From assembly GCF_004851605.1 (NCBI RefSeq), contig NZ_CP031093.1, positions 3,596,692 through 3,660,691 on the forward strand: 64,000 bases of DNA. The letters are read 5' to 3'. The notes under the pieces were generated by a model that was not told the origin of the DNA, made no database searches, and saw only the letters and a list, made by a program, of their open reading frames with translations. The position numbers were made by a program, and so were the translations under genes. Below, piece after piece: positions 27,401-35,295 of the stretch. This DNA is from Hydrocarboniclastica marina. GTDB taxonomy: Bacteria; Pseudomonadota; Gammaproteobacteria; Pseudomonadales; Oleiphilaceae. Within the stretch, counting starts at the first letter, position 1, and the number at the start of each line of letters is the position of its first letter.

Positions 27401-27716
27401 AGTTCGCATTACTGCACCGCCACCCCATACGTTAGTATCGTTTCGATACTGTTCAGGTCAGAAAACACTTGTCTTCCAAAAAAAACATGGCTAGCGTTAG
27501 AGGTGTCTGCCCTCCCCATAAGGGTTAAGAGGGGCTTTCAGGGTGTCATACAAAGTTAACAACGACACTTTACGTTAGTTGGAAAAGTCATCGCGTCGGC
27601 TGTAAACCATCCGAGCGAAGTTGAAGTATTAGGGAGCCAGGCTTTAGCTGGTTCGATGCGGATGCGGGACCTGTTGTCCTGCCCAACCTGATCTTACAAC
27701 GGGAGATTTTCTTGCT
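27401..27716. other. 316-base gap between the HexR-like gene and the 67-residue gene
   Basis: It contains a 7-base-pair hairpin AGTATCG/CGATACT (27434-27450) 34 bases after the regulator stop, which could end or trim that transcript though no T-run follows. A possible promoter is in the A/T-rich part near 27540-27580. The stretch from 27630 to 27700 can form small hairpins such as CCAG-N7-CTGG and may be a structured leader. No gene is evident. Confidence 0.35.
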
Positions 27717-27920
27717 ATGTCTACCGCACAGACCGTCCAGTCCATCCAGTCCGTCCAGGCGGAACTTCTCGATATATTCGGCGACATGCACCGCCACGAC
27801 GCTGACTATAAAGACAAAGCCGTTGCCCAGAGAAGGCTCGCCGCCCGCCGCGCCATTGAACAGCACTTCGAACGACGCCAACTGGAGAAGCAGATCAGCG
27901 ATTGCTGGATAGATGACTGA
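27717..27920 (+). CDS. Small charged protein, resembling PA3496-type family
   Basis: A 67-residue soluble protein, rich in Gln, Arg, Asp and His. The C-terminal part, AARRAIEQHFERRQLEKQISD, resembles the small PA3496-type proteins of Pseudomonas (an Arg-Arg-x-Ile-Glu-x-x-x-Glu-x-Arg-x-Leu core); I recall that family as a possible envelope-integrity protein, but the match is from memory and weak. GGGAG precedes the ATG at 11 bases. The N terminus repeats VQSIQSVQ from 9-base direct repeats. It stands alone between two longer gaps. Confidence 0.6.
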   Translation: MSTAQTVQSIQSVQAELLDIFGDMHRHDADYKDKAVAQRRLAARRAIEQHFERRQLEKQISDCWIDD

Positions 27921-28045
27921 GCTCTAAGGCTACAGCTCAAGCCCCACCCGGAGTCCCTCTGGACCTCTCCAGGTGAGCGCACGGTTTCGCGCGTCGGCGC
28001 ATATCACCAGGCGCATAAGGGGGTCTGAGATGTACCCCTGCCCCC

Positions 28046-28076
28046 TTGGCAACTCCGAACCGGCCGAAATTATACT
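28046..28076 (+). promoter_or_regulatory. Possible promoter of ppnN
   Basis: TTGGCA (28046-28051) and TATACT (28071-28076) are spaced by 19 bases, slightly long. They would give a leader of about 165 bases before ppnN. The rest of the 27921-28248 gap shows nothing else I can name. Confidence 0.35.
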
Positions 28077-28248
28077 GGCACCCATACTCAAGATGCGGCC
28101 GTAGCGCGGCCCTGTCTCTCACGCAACGTAGCCCACCCCAGAGCCCGCGTGTACACTGTACTCAATCCGGTCCGTTGTGCTTACCGCCGCTCTGACGCCG
28201 CTTTTACTGCCCGCGACCGCTCCTATAACTCGAAACAAAGCAGGTACT

Positions 28249-29637
28249 ATGTCAGAACAAGTACTCAATGCCCGTGTATCCCCCGAAGGCTCGCTAGAAA
28301 TACTCTCCCGGCACGAAGTCGACCTCCTCAAAGACAAAGGTGAAGGAGGGCTCTACCGGCTGTTTCGCCAGTGCGCGCTGGCTGTTCTCAACTGCGGCAA
28401 CGAAAGCGACGATGCGGAAGAAATCCACGACGCCTATCGGGACTTCGACATTCGGCTGGTGCAGCAGCCCCGTGGCCTGAAGATCGAGCTCCTGAATGCG
28501 CCGGCCAGTGCCTTCGTCGACGGCGTCATGATCCGTGGCATCCGCGAACACCTCTTTTCGGTACTGCGGGATATCGTCTATAGCCATTCGCTTCTGGCTA
28601 CTGCAAAAGCCACGGACCAGCAGAAACCGGACGACCTGACCAATCTGATCTTCCATATTCTCAGGAATGCCGGCGTTCTGACCCACGGCAGCCACCCCAA
28701 TATGATCGTCTGCTGGGGCGGGCACTCTATCAGCCGGCAGGAGTATGATTACAGCAAGGAAGTAGGCCATGAGCTGGGCCTGCGTGGGCTGAACATCTGC
28801 ACCGGTTGCGGGCCAGGCGCAATGAAAGGCCCAATGAAAGGCGCGACGATCGCGCACGCAAAACAGCGTGTCGCAGGTGGCCGTTATCTGGGGATTACAG
28901 AGCCCGGCATTATTGCCGCAGAGTCACCTAACCCCATTGTTAACAAACTGGTTATCATGCCGGACATCGAAAAACGGCTGGAGGCTTTTGTCCGCAGTGG
29001 CCACGGCATTGTCATCTTTCCGGGTGGGGTCGGCACAGCCGAAGAGATTCTCTATATCCTGGGCGTTCTGCTGCACCCGGACAACAGGGAGCTGCCGTTC
29101 CCACTGATTTTCACAGGGTCTGCGGAGAACGCGGATTATTTCGAGATGATGGATAACTTCATCCGGGCTGCGCTTGGAGAAGAGGCCGCCAGCCGCTACA
29201 GGATCATCATCGACGACCCCGCAGAGGTGGCGCGCCAGATGAGTCAGGGCATGGAACAGGTGCGCGACTACCGGCGCCAGAAGCAGGACGCCTACTACTT
29301 CAACTGGCTGCTGAAAATCGACCCCATTTTCCAGCAACCCTTCGAACCGACGCACGAGAGCATGCTCGGCCTTGACCTCAGCAGCCGACAGCCACCCCAC
29401 CTGCTAGCCGCAAACCTGCGCTGTGCATTTAGCGGCATCGTCGCCGGCAACGTCAAGGAGCAGGGCGTGGCACAAGTCAAGCTGAAAGGCCCGTTCGAAA
29501 TCAGCGGTGACCCCAAACTGCTGGGGCCGCTCGAAGTGCTGTTGGATGCCTTCGTCAAACAGGGTCGAATGAAACTGCCTGGGCACGTATACCGACCCAG
29601 TTACCGTATAGTCCCTGCCAAGCACCCTGCGACCTAG
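28249..29637 (+). CDS. ppnN: Nucleotide 5'-monophosphate nucleosidase PpnN (YgdH)
   Basis: A 462-residue enzyme that splits purine and pyrimidine 5'-monophosphates to base and ribose 5-phosphate, and is bound by (p)ppGpp in E. coli. The LOG-family motif PGGVGTAEE (near residue 265) marks the catalytic domain, with GCGPGAMKGPMKGA before it. The N- and C-terminal PpnN-specific extensions are present, and length is close to E. coli YgdH (454). The ATG at 28249 is preferred; an in-frame upstream start would add 24 hydrophobic-poor residues. Confidence 0.92.
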   Translation: MSEQVLNARVSPEGSLEILSRHEVDLLKDKGEGGLYRLFRQCALAVLNCGNESDDAEEIHDAYRDFDIRLVQQPRGLKIELLNAPASAFVDGVMIRGIREHLFSVLRDIVYSHSLLATAKATDQQKPDDLTNLIFHILRNAGVLTHGSHPNMIVCWGGHSISRQEYDYSKEVGHELGLRGLNICTGCGPGAMKGPMKGATIAHAKQRVAGGRYLGITEPGIIAAESPNPIVNKLVIMPDIEKRLEAFVRSGHGIVIFPGGVGTAEEILYILGVLLHPDNRELPFPLIFTGSAENADYFEMMDNFIRAALGEEAASRYRIIIDDPAEVARQMSQGMEQVRDYRRQKQDAYYFNWLLKIDPIFQQPFEPTHESMLGLDLSSRQPPHLLAANLRCAFSGIVAGNVKEQGVAQVKLKGPFEISGDPKLLGPLEVLLDAFVKQGRMKLPGHVYRPSYRIVPAKHPAT

Positions 29638-29720
29638 CACCTGACCGCCCCGGGATGCGCTCTGTATGAGTGTCAGTTCGGCGCCGGTAAAGCTAGCGGC
29701 CTGGCTACGAGAGAGACAGC

Positions 29721-30050
29721 CTACTTTCGTTCCAGGCTCGCGAAGTAGGCCGCGAGGTCTGCTATGTCCTGCTCGCTCAGGTTGGCGGCCATGCCCTGCA
29801 TGATCGCCGCCTGACCACCGCGGCGCAGATTTTCCTTGTAGGCTTTCAGGGCATAGACGAGGTAGGCCTCGTGTTGTCCGCCGATGTGCGGGTAGGCTTC
29901 GATAGCCGCACGGCCGTCCTTGCCGTGGCATACAACGCAGGGACCGGCTTTTTCCTTCCCTGCCTCTATATCGCCGTCTGCCTGCAGTGTCGCTGGCAGC
30001 GTCATCGAAACCAGCGCAAACATTGCCACTCGCTTTTTCCATTTATCCAT
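29721..30050 (-). CDS. Periplasmic c-type cytochrome (class I)
   Basis: A 109-residue protein with signal peptide [24 protein letters not shown] and one haem motif CVVCH ([16 protein letters not shown]). The likely Met axial ligand is in [24 protein letters not shown], typical of cytochrome c553/c4 half-domains. It would carry electrons in the periplasm; partner not identifiable. AAGG lies 7 bases before the ATG at 30050; the frame stays open upstream without a signal-like N terminus. Convergent with ppnN. Confidence 0.9.
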   Translation of the reverse strand: MDKWKKRVAMFALVSMTLPATLQADGDIEAGKEKAGPCVVCHGKDGRAAIEAYPHIGGQHEAYLVYALKAYKENLRRGGQAAIMQGMAANLSEQDIADLAAYFASLERK

Positions 30051-30263
30051 TGCGTTGCCTTGCCTCCTGATCGTTCGCCACGTTCGCCCGTCCGTCGCCC
30101 CTATCCAGATGTATCCTGCCCGTCGCAGTGAGCAATGTAATCGTGATGCCACTGTTTCGGTCAAATATCGCAGTTAAAACCACCGGATAACAAGTTGCGA
30201 AACTGTGAGACGCATTTTAGGGAATACAACTGGCTCAACGGGAGCGGACCAGTCCGTGCCAGC

Positions 30264-30974
30264 TCAGGAACCGGCGCCGGATTGCACCAAGAGCATAACC
30301 AGGTCTTCGTTGCCGACCCTGCGAGCCACATCGAGCGCGGTCTCGCCGTCGTCGGGGCTTCGATAGTGAACGTCCGCCCCTGCGTCGATCAGAACCTGAC
30401 TCATCAGCAGGTCGTTCTGGCCAACAACCTGCATCAACAGGGACTCTCCCGAGCGGGCAACGTTGACGTTGCCACCCCGGCTCAGCAGCAGTTTGACGGT
30501 GGACAGGTTACCGTTGCGCGCCGCCCACGCGAGTGCCGTGTCACCCGTGGCGTTGACGCTGTTGATCTCAGCCCCGGCCCTCAGCAGCATCTCGACGATA
30601 CGACCATTGCCCTCCCGACTGGCGACCATCAGCGCCGTGACCCCGTCAGGTGGCGCCAAGTCTGGCTCTGCACCGCTGCGTAGAAGATACCAGACCACCT
30701 CATCATTACCGTTGGCCGCGGCCTGCGTCAGCGGCGTAGCGTCAGGGCCGCGGGCATTGACGGGTGCCTTGCTCTCCACCAGTGCTTTGACCCGGGCGAT
30801 ATCACCCTTGCCTGCTGCAGCGATCAGAGGGGTCGCACTTTCGGCAGTGACGATGCCCAGATTGACGTCCTTCGCGGGCGGATTACTGCATGCGGTCAGC
30901 AGCAACATGGCCAGCAGCAGCCAGGAGGCCACGGGTGGTTTCGACTCTTCCCTGAACTTCTGCCCTAACCTCAT
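30264..30974 (-). CDS. Ankyrin-repeat lipoprotein
   Basis: A 236-residue protein with a lipobox LLTAC at residues about 26-30 after a hydrophobic signal (WLLLAMLLLTAC), so it is an exported lipoprotein. The mature part consists of five to six ankyrin repeats of about 33 residues (TPLIAAAGKGDIARVKALVE, TPLTQAAANGNDEVVWYLLRS, TALMVASREGNGRIVEMLLR, TALAWAARNGNLSTVKLLL and a final DVARRVGNEDLVMLLV). The role is protein binding in the periplasm or outer membrane; no partner is evident. Confidence 0.9.
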   Translation of the reverse strand: MRLGQKFREESKPPVASWLLLAMLLLTACSNPPAKDVNLGIVTAESATPLIAAAGKGDIARVKALVESKAPVNARGPDATPLTQAAANGNDEVVWYLLRSGAEPDLAPPDGVTALMVASREGNGRIVEMLLRAGAEINSVNATGDTALAWAARNGNLSTVKLLLSRGGNVNVARSGESLLMQVVGQNDLLMSQVLIDAGADVHYRSPDDGETALDVARRVGNEDLVMLLVQSGAGS

Positions 30975-31105
30975 GCGTTGCTCTCTTCTGAAAAATTGAT
31001 AGGCGTAAAGGTTCGAATGCGCAATTGTTAACCCGTGCTGTCCCGGGCGATACCGAACCGCTCACAGTTCGGCCACTGCACTGGCTTCAGTCGGACGACC
31101 AAGGG

Positions 31106-33463
31106 CTATGCATGGGTCAGCAATTGCCCCGCGACAGCTCGCAAGCATGCCATCGCGCCTTTACGGCCGCTTGCCAGCCCGAGCGACTGCCACTTTCCCT
31201 CGGGCACCTGCTGCAGGATCGCACTGCACCACAGCGCCCGCGCATCGCCCAGCGTTGCCGGCAGAGCTCCCGCCAGAGTTCCCGAAAGAGTTCCCGAAAG
31301 AGCTTCCACAAGAGTTCCCGGCGCCAGGCGCCAGGTCAGTCTCTGCAAGGGTAGCAGGGTCAACGCGAGTGGCCGATGACCGTTTGTAAAATCTTCCACC
31401 TCCAGCCTGTCCTGCTCGCTCCAGCGCGCTGCCGGAGTCCAGTACTGACCGAGCGTAAGGACGAGGGCCGGCTCCAGCGAAGCCAGTTCAGTAGTCAGCA
31501 GCAGCGGCCAGTGCTCGGCGAAACGTTCTGCCTGTCTCTGGCAGAGTTCGCTGCCAGCTTCAGTGATGCCCTGCCCCATCATCATGCTGTACGCGCCGCT
31601 GGCGGGATCACGTCGTACGCCCATACGCAATGGCGACAACCCGCTGCGCAGCCAGAAGCTGAACAGCTCTGGGTCGGCTCCGAAACTGGTCCCCAGCACA
31701 TCAAGGCCTTCTCGCTCAGCTTCGGCCCGAGTGGCCGCGACCAGCTGCCGCCCGACACCCTGCCGGCGGGTGTCGGGATGCACCGCGACACGCACTATAC
31801 GCCAATACCGCAGCGTCGCGCCCAAAGCATCACCCCCGTACGCAGCCAGGGCCTGGGGCAGCAGCTGGCCGCGGGTACGTCGCTGGCCCTGCCTTACTGC
31901 CAGCGCAAGATCCGGCTCGAGCCCTCCTTCCGCCATCAGCCAGATGGCGCCGACCACACTGTCGCCCTTAAGCGCCAGCCAGCAACGGCTGTCGGGGTCG
32001 TCCAACAGTAGCCTCAGATCATCGGGCGTTGTCTGGTAGTGGGCGTTGACCAACAGGCCGAATACTGAAGAAAGCCGAGACTCGTCGGCAACCCGGCATG
32101 AACGCGGCCACGGAACAATCTGGAATTCCGACGAAGAGGCGACACCGTTCGCGGCAGCCATGGCCGAGTTGGGTAGTGCAGGCGGTAACTCCGGCAGGTC
32201 GGCGTCAAGCAGGAGCAGGCGATTCAGCAAGGGCTCGAGCGGATCGGACGCGGCCCAGCGCACCGGCTCTGTCAGGGACAGCGCGTGCCATTGGGGCGTC
32301 TTGGTATTGAGATAACGCTCGAATCGAAGCTTGAAGCCCCGTCCACTGCCCTCATAGCCGTGCACGGTGCTGGCAAAGACTATCCGCGCATAGTGGTTGA
32401 GCAGCTGTGCCAGTATAGGCACAGGGATCGCGGCCGCTTCGTCGACCAGAAGCAGATCCGCCTGCGGAAGTTCGTCCAGCAACTCGGCCGGTTTCAGGTA
32501 ATGAATACTGCCCCGAGCCGCGCTCCCAGCGTAACTCTGCAACAGTTCCTTGACGGGTCCGTCGGGCCGAATGGCGGGATCATCGTCGGCATAACCAATG
32601 GGACTGGTGGTGGGATAATCGGTCGAGCTATTGATGGGGCCGTCGCTACTATCCTCGAGCCCAATCTTGGCGTGACGCCAGAACGCATCAAGCGCCTTCG
32701 GCTGTAGCGCGGTAACGACAATGTGCAAGGGTTCTTCGTTAATCAGCTGAGCGGCCGCCATCCCCAGAATCGCGCTCTTACCCCGGCCCCGATCGGCAGT
32801 AAGCACCAGCGGACGGCGGCGATGTCCCCGGCGTACCCGGAGAATGGCCGTGAGTGCTCGCTGCTGATCTCGGGTCGGCAGAGACTGATCCGGCGCCCGT
32901 TCGAGAATCGGAAGCGGCGGCGGTGTATTGCCCGGCGTGATCCGCAAAACATGCGGGTCGTTTTCGAGAAGGTGAGCAAGTCGTGCGAGATAGCTTTTTT
33001 TACCGGGCGTCGATCCCATGCGGCCATAATCGGGATCAGAATAAAACGGCCACTCATCGGCCAGCGGCGTCAGCAGGAACAGAACCCCTCCGCCGACCAG
33101 CGTGCCGGCCAGTGCGCCGAAAGCGTCCGGATGAAAACCGGCCCGCGCATCCCAGACCAGCGTTTCGTGTTCCTGCCCAAGTTGGGCACGGGCCTGATCC
33201 GGTCTGAGACCGCCAGCGCCGACCCAACAAGTCTTTGCTGCGGCCGAGACTGAGAGGGCGTCCCGGGTCCATTGCCGGGTGCTCTGCGCTGAGCCCCGCA
33301 CCCAAACCAGCCTGCGCTCGCGCGCAGGGCGCAGCTGAGTCTTTAGCGCCTCTAGCCAATCGGAAGGCTCTGAGTGTTGAGGTGGGCCTGATGCTCGCTG
33401 ATGAGACCGGGGCTCTGTATCGTTCGTGGGCACTGGGTGTTCCGCCTGCGGAGATGCGGTCAT
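31106..33463 (-). CDS. tmcA: tRNA(Met) cytidine acetyltransferase TmcA
   Basis: A 785-residue enzyme that acetylates cytidine 34 of elongator tRNA-Met with acetyl-CoA and ATP. An RNA helicase-like module comes first (Walker A TADRGRGKSAILG near residue 230, DEAAAIPVP Walker B), then a GNAT acetyltransferase part (RIVRVAVHPDTRRQGVGRQLV near 580) and a C-terminal tail. The start is taken at the ATG of MTASPQ; an in-frame TTG nine codons upstream is possible. The C terminus (about 720-735) carries a small Gly-Thr-Leu repeat from a 12-base DNA repeat. Confidence 0.93.
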   Translation of the reverse strand: MTASPQAEHPVPTNDTEPRSHQRASGPPQHSEPSDWLEALKTQLRPARERRLVWVRGSAQSTRQWTRDALSVSAAAKTCWVGAGGLRPDQARAQLGQEHETLVWDARAGFHPDAFGALAGTLVGGGVLFLLTPLADEWPFYSDPDYGRMGSTPGKKSYLARLAHLLENDPHVLRITPGNTPPPLPILERAPDQSLPTRDQQRALTAILRVRRGHRRRPLVLTADRGRGKSAILGMAAAQLINEEPLHIVVTALQPKALDAFWRHAKIGLEDSSDGPINSSTDYPTTSPIGYADDDPAIRPDGPVKELLQSYAGSAARGSIHYLKPAELLDELPQADLLLVDEAAAIPVPILAQLLNHYARIVFASTVHGYEGSGRGFKLRFERYLNTKTPQWHALSLTEPVRWAASDPLEPLLNRLLLLDADLPELPPALPNSAMAAANGVASSSEFQIVPWPRSCRVADESRLSSVFGLLVNAHYQTTPDDLRLLLDDPDSRCWLALKGDSVVGAIWLMAEGGLEPDLALAVRQGQRRTRGQLLPQALAAYGGDALGATLRYWRIVRVAVHPDTRRQGVGRQLVAATRAEAEREGLDVLGTSFGADPELFSFWLRSGLSPLRMGVRRDPASGAYSMMMGQGITEAGSELCQRQAERFAEHWPLLLTTELASLEPALVLTLGQYWTPAARWSEQDRLEVEDFTNGHRPLALTLLPLQRLTWRLAPGTLVEALSGTLSGTLAGALPATLGDARALWCSAILQQVPEGKWQSLGLASGRKGAMACLRAVAGQLLTHA
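31263..31322 (-). repeat. Five 12-bp tandem units inside the 3' part of tmcA
   Basis: Units AGAGCTCCCGCC, AGAGTTCCCGAA (twice), AGAGCTTCCACA and AGAGTTCCCGGC run head to tail. As 12 is a multiple of 3, they encode a four-residue protein repeat (GTLS/GTLA-like), so the frame is kept. Confidence 0.9.
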
Positions 33464-33535
33464 TCTGTCTGAGCACGGCTTGACCGGCAAACGGTTTCCC
33501 TGGTGCTTGCCGAAGAGGGTGGCGACTGGAGCACA

Positions 33536-33565
33536 CCGGTGCTCGACAGCTTAGAGGGGATTGGG
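33536..33565. repeat. 30-bp direct repeat, copy 1
   Basis: An exact 30-base match to 33839-33868, beginning CCGGTGCTCGACAGCTTAG. It lies 73 bases upstream of the tmcA start codon and 303 bases before copy 2. Confidence 0.9.
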
Positions 33566-33650
33566 AGTTGGCTGGTGGCCCCGTGTATTTGTTTGTTTCG
33601 AGTTGAACCTCGGGCCTACGCTTGGGCTTCGAGCTCTTGAAGACAAAGAA

Positions 33651-34194
33651 TTTCGTCCATCGCCTGCGGCGCTGACCGAGTCACTTCTTTGGCAATAGCA
33701 CCAAAGAAGTAACCAAGAAAGTGCCACCCCGCTGCGCTGCCCCTCGTACCGAGGGGTCCTCTGCGCTCCTCACCGCGCGAAGGCACCCTCTAAACTCGCT
33801 TCGCTCAGACAACGAGGTCGCTTTATCTTCGCGCGGCTCCGGTGCTCGACAGCTTAGAGGGGATTGGGCGTTGTCTTAAGATCCGGTGAAAAAACGAAAA
33901 AGTGGGCGGGTGCTTGAGCAAAAACTGCCAGAACAATTTTTTCTTTACCTGTCACCTGACACCAAGCTGACTTCCACTCCCTCCCCCTCTGAACTGGCGA
34001 GCATCGCAGCAGGCCGGGGATCAGTGGGCTCGTTGTCTGAGCGCAGCGAGTTTAGAGCCCACCCCCGGCCTGCGAGAAGCACAGCGAACCGCTTGCGCAG
34101 CAAGCGGCAGGAAGGGGGTGGCGTTTTCTTGGTTACTTCTTTGTCGCTACTGACAAAGAAGTGACTCGGTCAGCGCCGTAGGCGATGGACGAAA
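33651..34194. repeat. Large imperfect inverted-repeat element in the tmcA-speE gap
   Basis: Outer arms 33651-33730 and 34115-34194 (about 80 bases each) are imperfect reverse complements, sharing for example GAAGTAACCAAGAAA and TGACCGAGTCACTTCTTTG. Inner arms 33789-33816 and 34029-34056 are also complementary with one mismatch (TCTAAACTCGCT...AACGAG). Each outer arm contains its own small hairpin (CTTCTTTGGCAATAGCACCAAAGAAG type). The rest between has no sign of a transposase. It resembles a palindromic repeat I recall being common between genes in Pseudomonas-type genomes, but this is from memory. Confidence 0.8.
33839..33868. repeat. 30-bp direct repeat, copy 2
   Basis: Exact copy of 33536-33565, lying inside the inverted-repeat element just after the first inner arm. 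The two copies bracket 273 bases. Confidence 0.9.
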
Positions 34195-34201
34195 GCCGTG
34201 G

Positions 34202-34231
34202 CTTTAGCTTTAGCTTTAGCCTTGGCCTTGG
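34202..34231. repeat. Simple hexamer repeats downstream of speE
   Basis: CTTTAG occurs three times (34202-34219), then CCTTGG twice (34220-34231). On the speE strand this begins 28 bases after the stop codon. The remaining stretch 33566-33650 shows nothing that I can name. Confidence 0.75.
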
Positions 34232-34258
34232 CGTGAAGAGCCAAAACGGCCGCCACCG

Positions 34259-35119
34259 TTATCCCTCAAACAAATCCACCATAAATTGCGGCTGCGCCAA
34301 GGCCGCATGATGAATCGCCTTATTATAATACCGCGTCACAAATGGCCGCTCATCCGCATCCTCCTCCCGGAAATACTGCAATGGCTTGTTCTTGCCAGCC
34401 ATCGTGCAGCTCCACCACCCGGTCGGATAAACCGGCTGCGGAAACGGCAAGGTCATCACGTGATCAAAGCCTGCCTTAAGCATGTCTTCCCGGGCCCGGC
34501 GAATAATACTGTCGGCATGAAGCAGCGGGCTCTCACTTTGCTGAACCACCATACCGCCCTCACGCAGGGCGATCATACAGTCGCGATAGAAGTCGGCGGC
34601 GAAAAGGCCTTCCGCGGGGCCGACCGGGTCGGTGCTGTCGACGATAATGAGGTCGATGCTTTCGGGTTCGACGTCGCGCATCCACTGTATGCCATCGCCG
34701 AAGAACAGGTTGGCGCGTGGGTCATCGTTGGACTCGCACAGCTCCGGGAAGTACTGTTCCGACAGGCGGGTTACGCGCTCGTCGATATCGACCTGCCAGG
34801 CTTCTTCCACACCCGGATGCTTGAGTACTTCGCGCAGAGTGCCACAGTCGCCGCCGCCAATGATCACCACCTTACGGGGATCTTTGTGTGTAAAGAGGGC
34901 GGGATGGGCCATCATCTCGTGGTAGAGGAAGTTGTCCCGCGTGGTCAGCATGACGCAGCCGTCGATGGTCATCAGATTGCCGAAGGTTTCCGTCTCCCAT
35001 ATGGCGATTTTCTGGAAAGGGGTCTGTTCCTCGTGCAGTTTGCCTTTCACCTTCAGGGAAAAAGCAGTGCCTTCGTCCTGAAAAATTTCGGTAAACCACC
35101 CCTCGTTCAACGCAGTCAT
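34259..35119 (-). CDS. speE: Spermidine synthase (SpeE)
   Basis: A 286-residue aminopropyltransferase that makes spermidine from putrescine and decarboxylated SAM. VVIIGGGDCGTLREVLKH (dcSAM-binding motif) is near residue 80, DERVTRLSEQYFPEL holds the adenosine-contact acid, and IIVDSTDPVGPAEGLF is the catalytic Asp region. The ATG at 35119 is chosen because AGAGGG stands 6 bases before it; an ATG two codons earlier touches that site. It is divergent from speA across 176 bases, and the two act in one pathway. Confidence 0.94.
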   Translation of the reverse strand: MTALNEGWFTEIFQDEGTAFSLKVKGKLHEEQTPFQKIAIWETETFGNLMTIDGCVMLTTRDNFLYHEMMAHPALFTHKDPRKVVIIGGGDCGTLREVLKHPGVEEAWQVDIDERVTRLSEQYFPELCESNDDPRANLFFGDGIQWMRDVEPESIDLIIVDSTDPVGPAEGLFAADFYRDCMIALREGGMVVQQSESPLLHADSIIRRAREDMLKAGFDHVMTLPFPQPVYPTGWWSCTMAGKNKPLQYFREEDADERPFVTRYYNKAIHHAALAQPQFMVDLFEG

Positions 35120-35295
35120 AGCCATCCCTCTGTCTCGGTATAAATTAACGTGCGGCTATTGTAGGACCTGACGGGCCCACGGGCGAGAGCGGGATTGAGC
35201 AAGCCGGCGGTTTGCTAGCAGAGGCAAAAGCGGAGAGGACACCAGGCCGGGCGATTCTTTACAATGGCCGTCCACACGGACCAGGAGACCTGCCG

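Noticed and set aside
33886-34164. 92-residue plus-strand frame within the inverted-repeat element
   Set aside because: It reads through both inner and outer arms, has no start signal, and matches the kind of spurious frame such repeats give.
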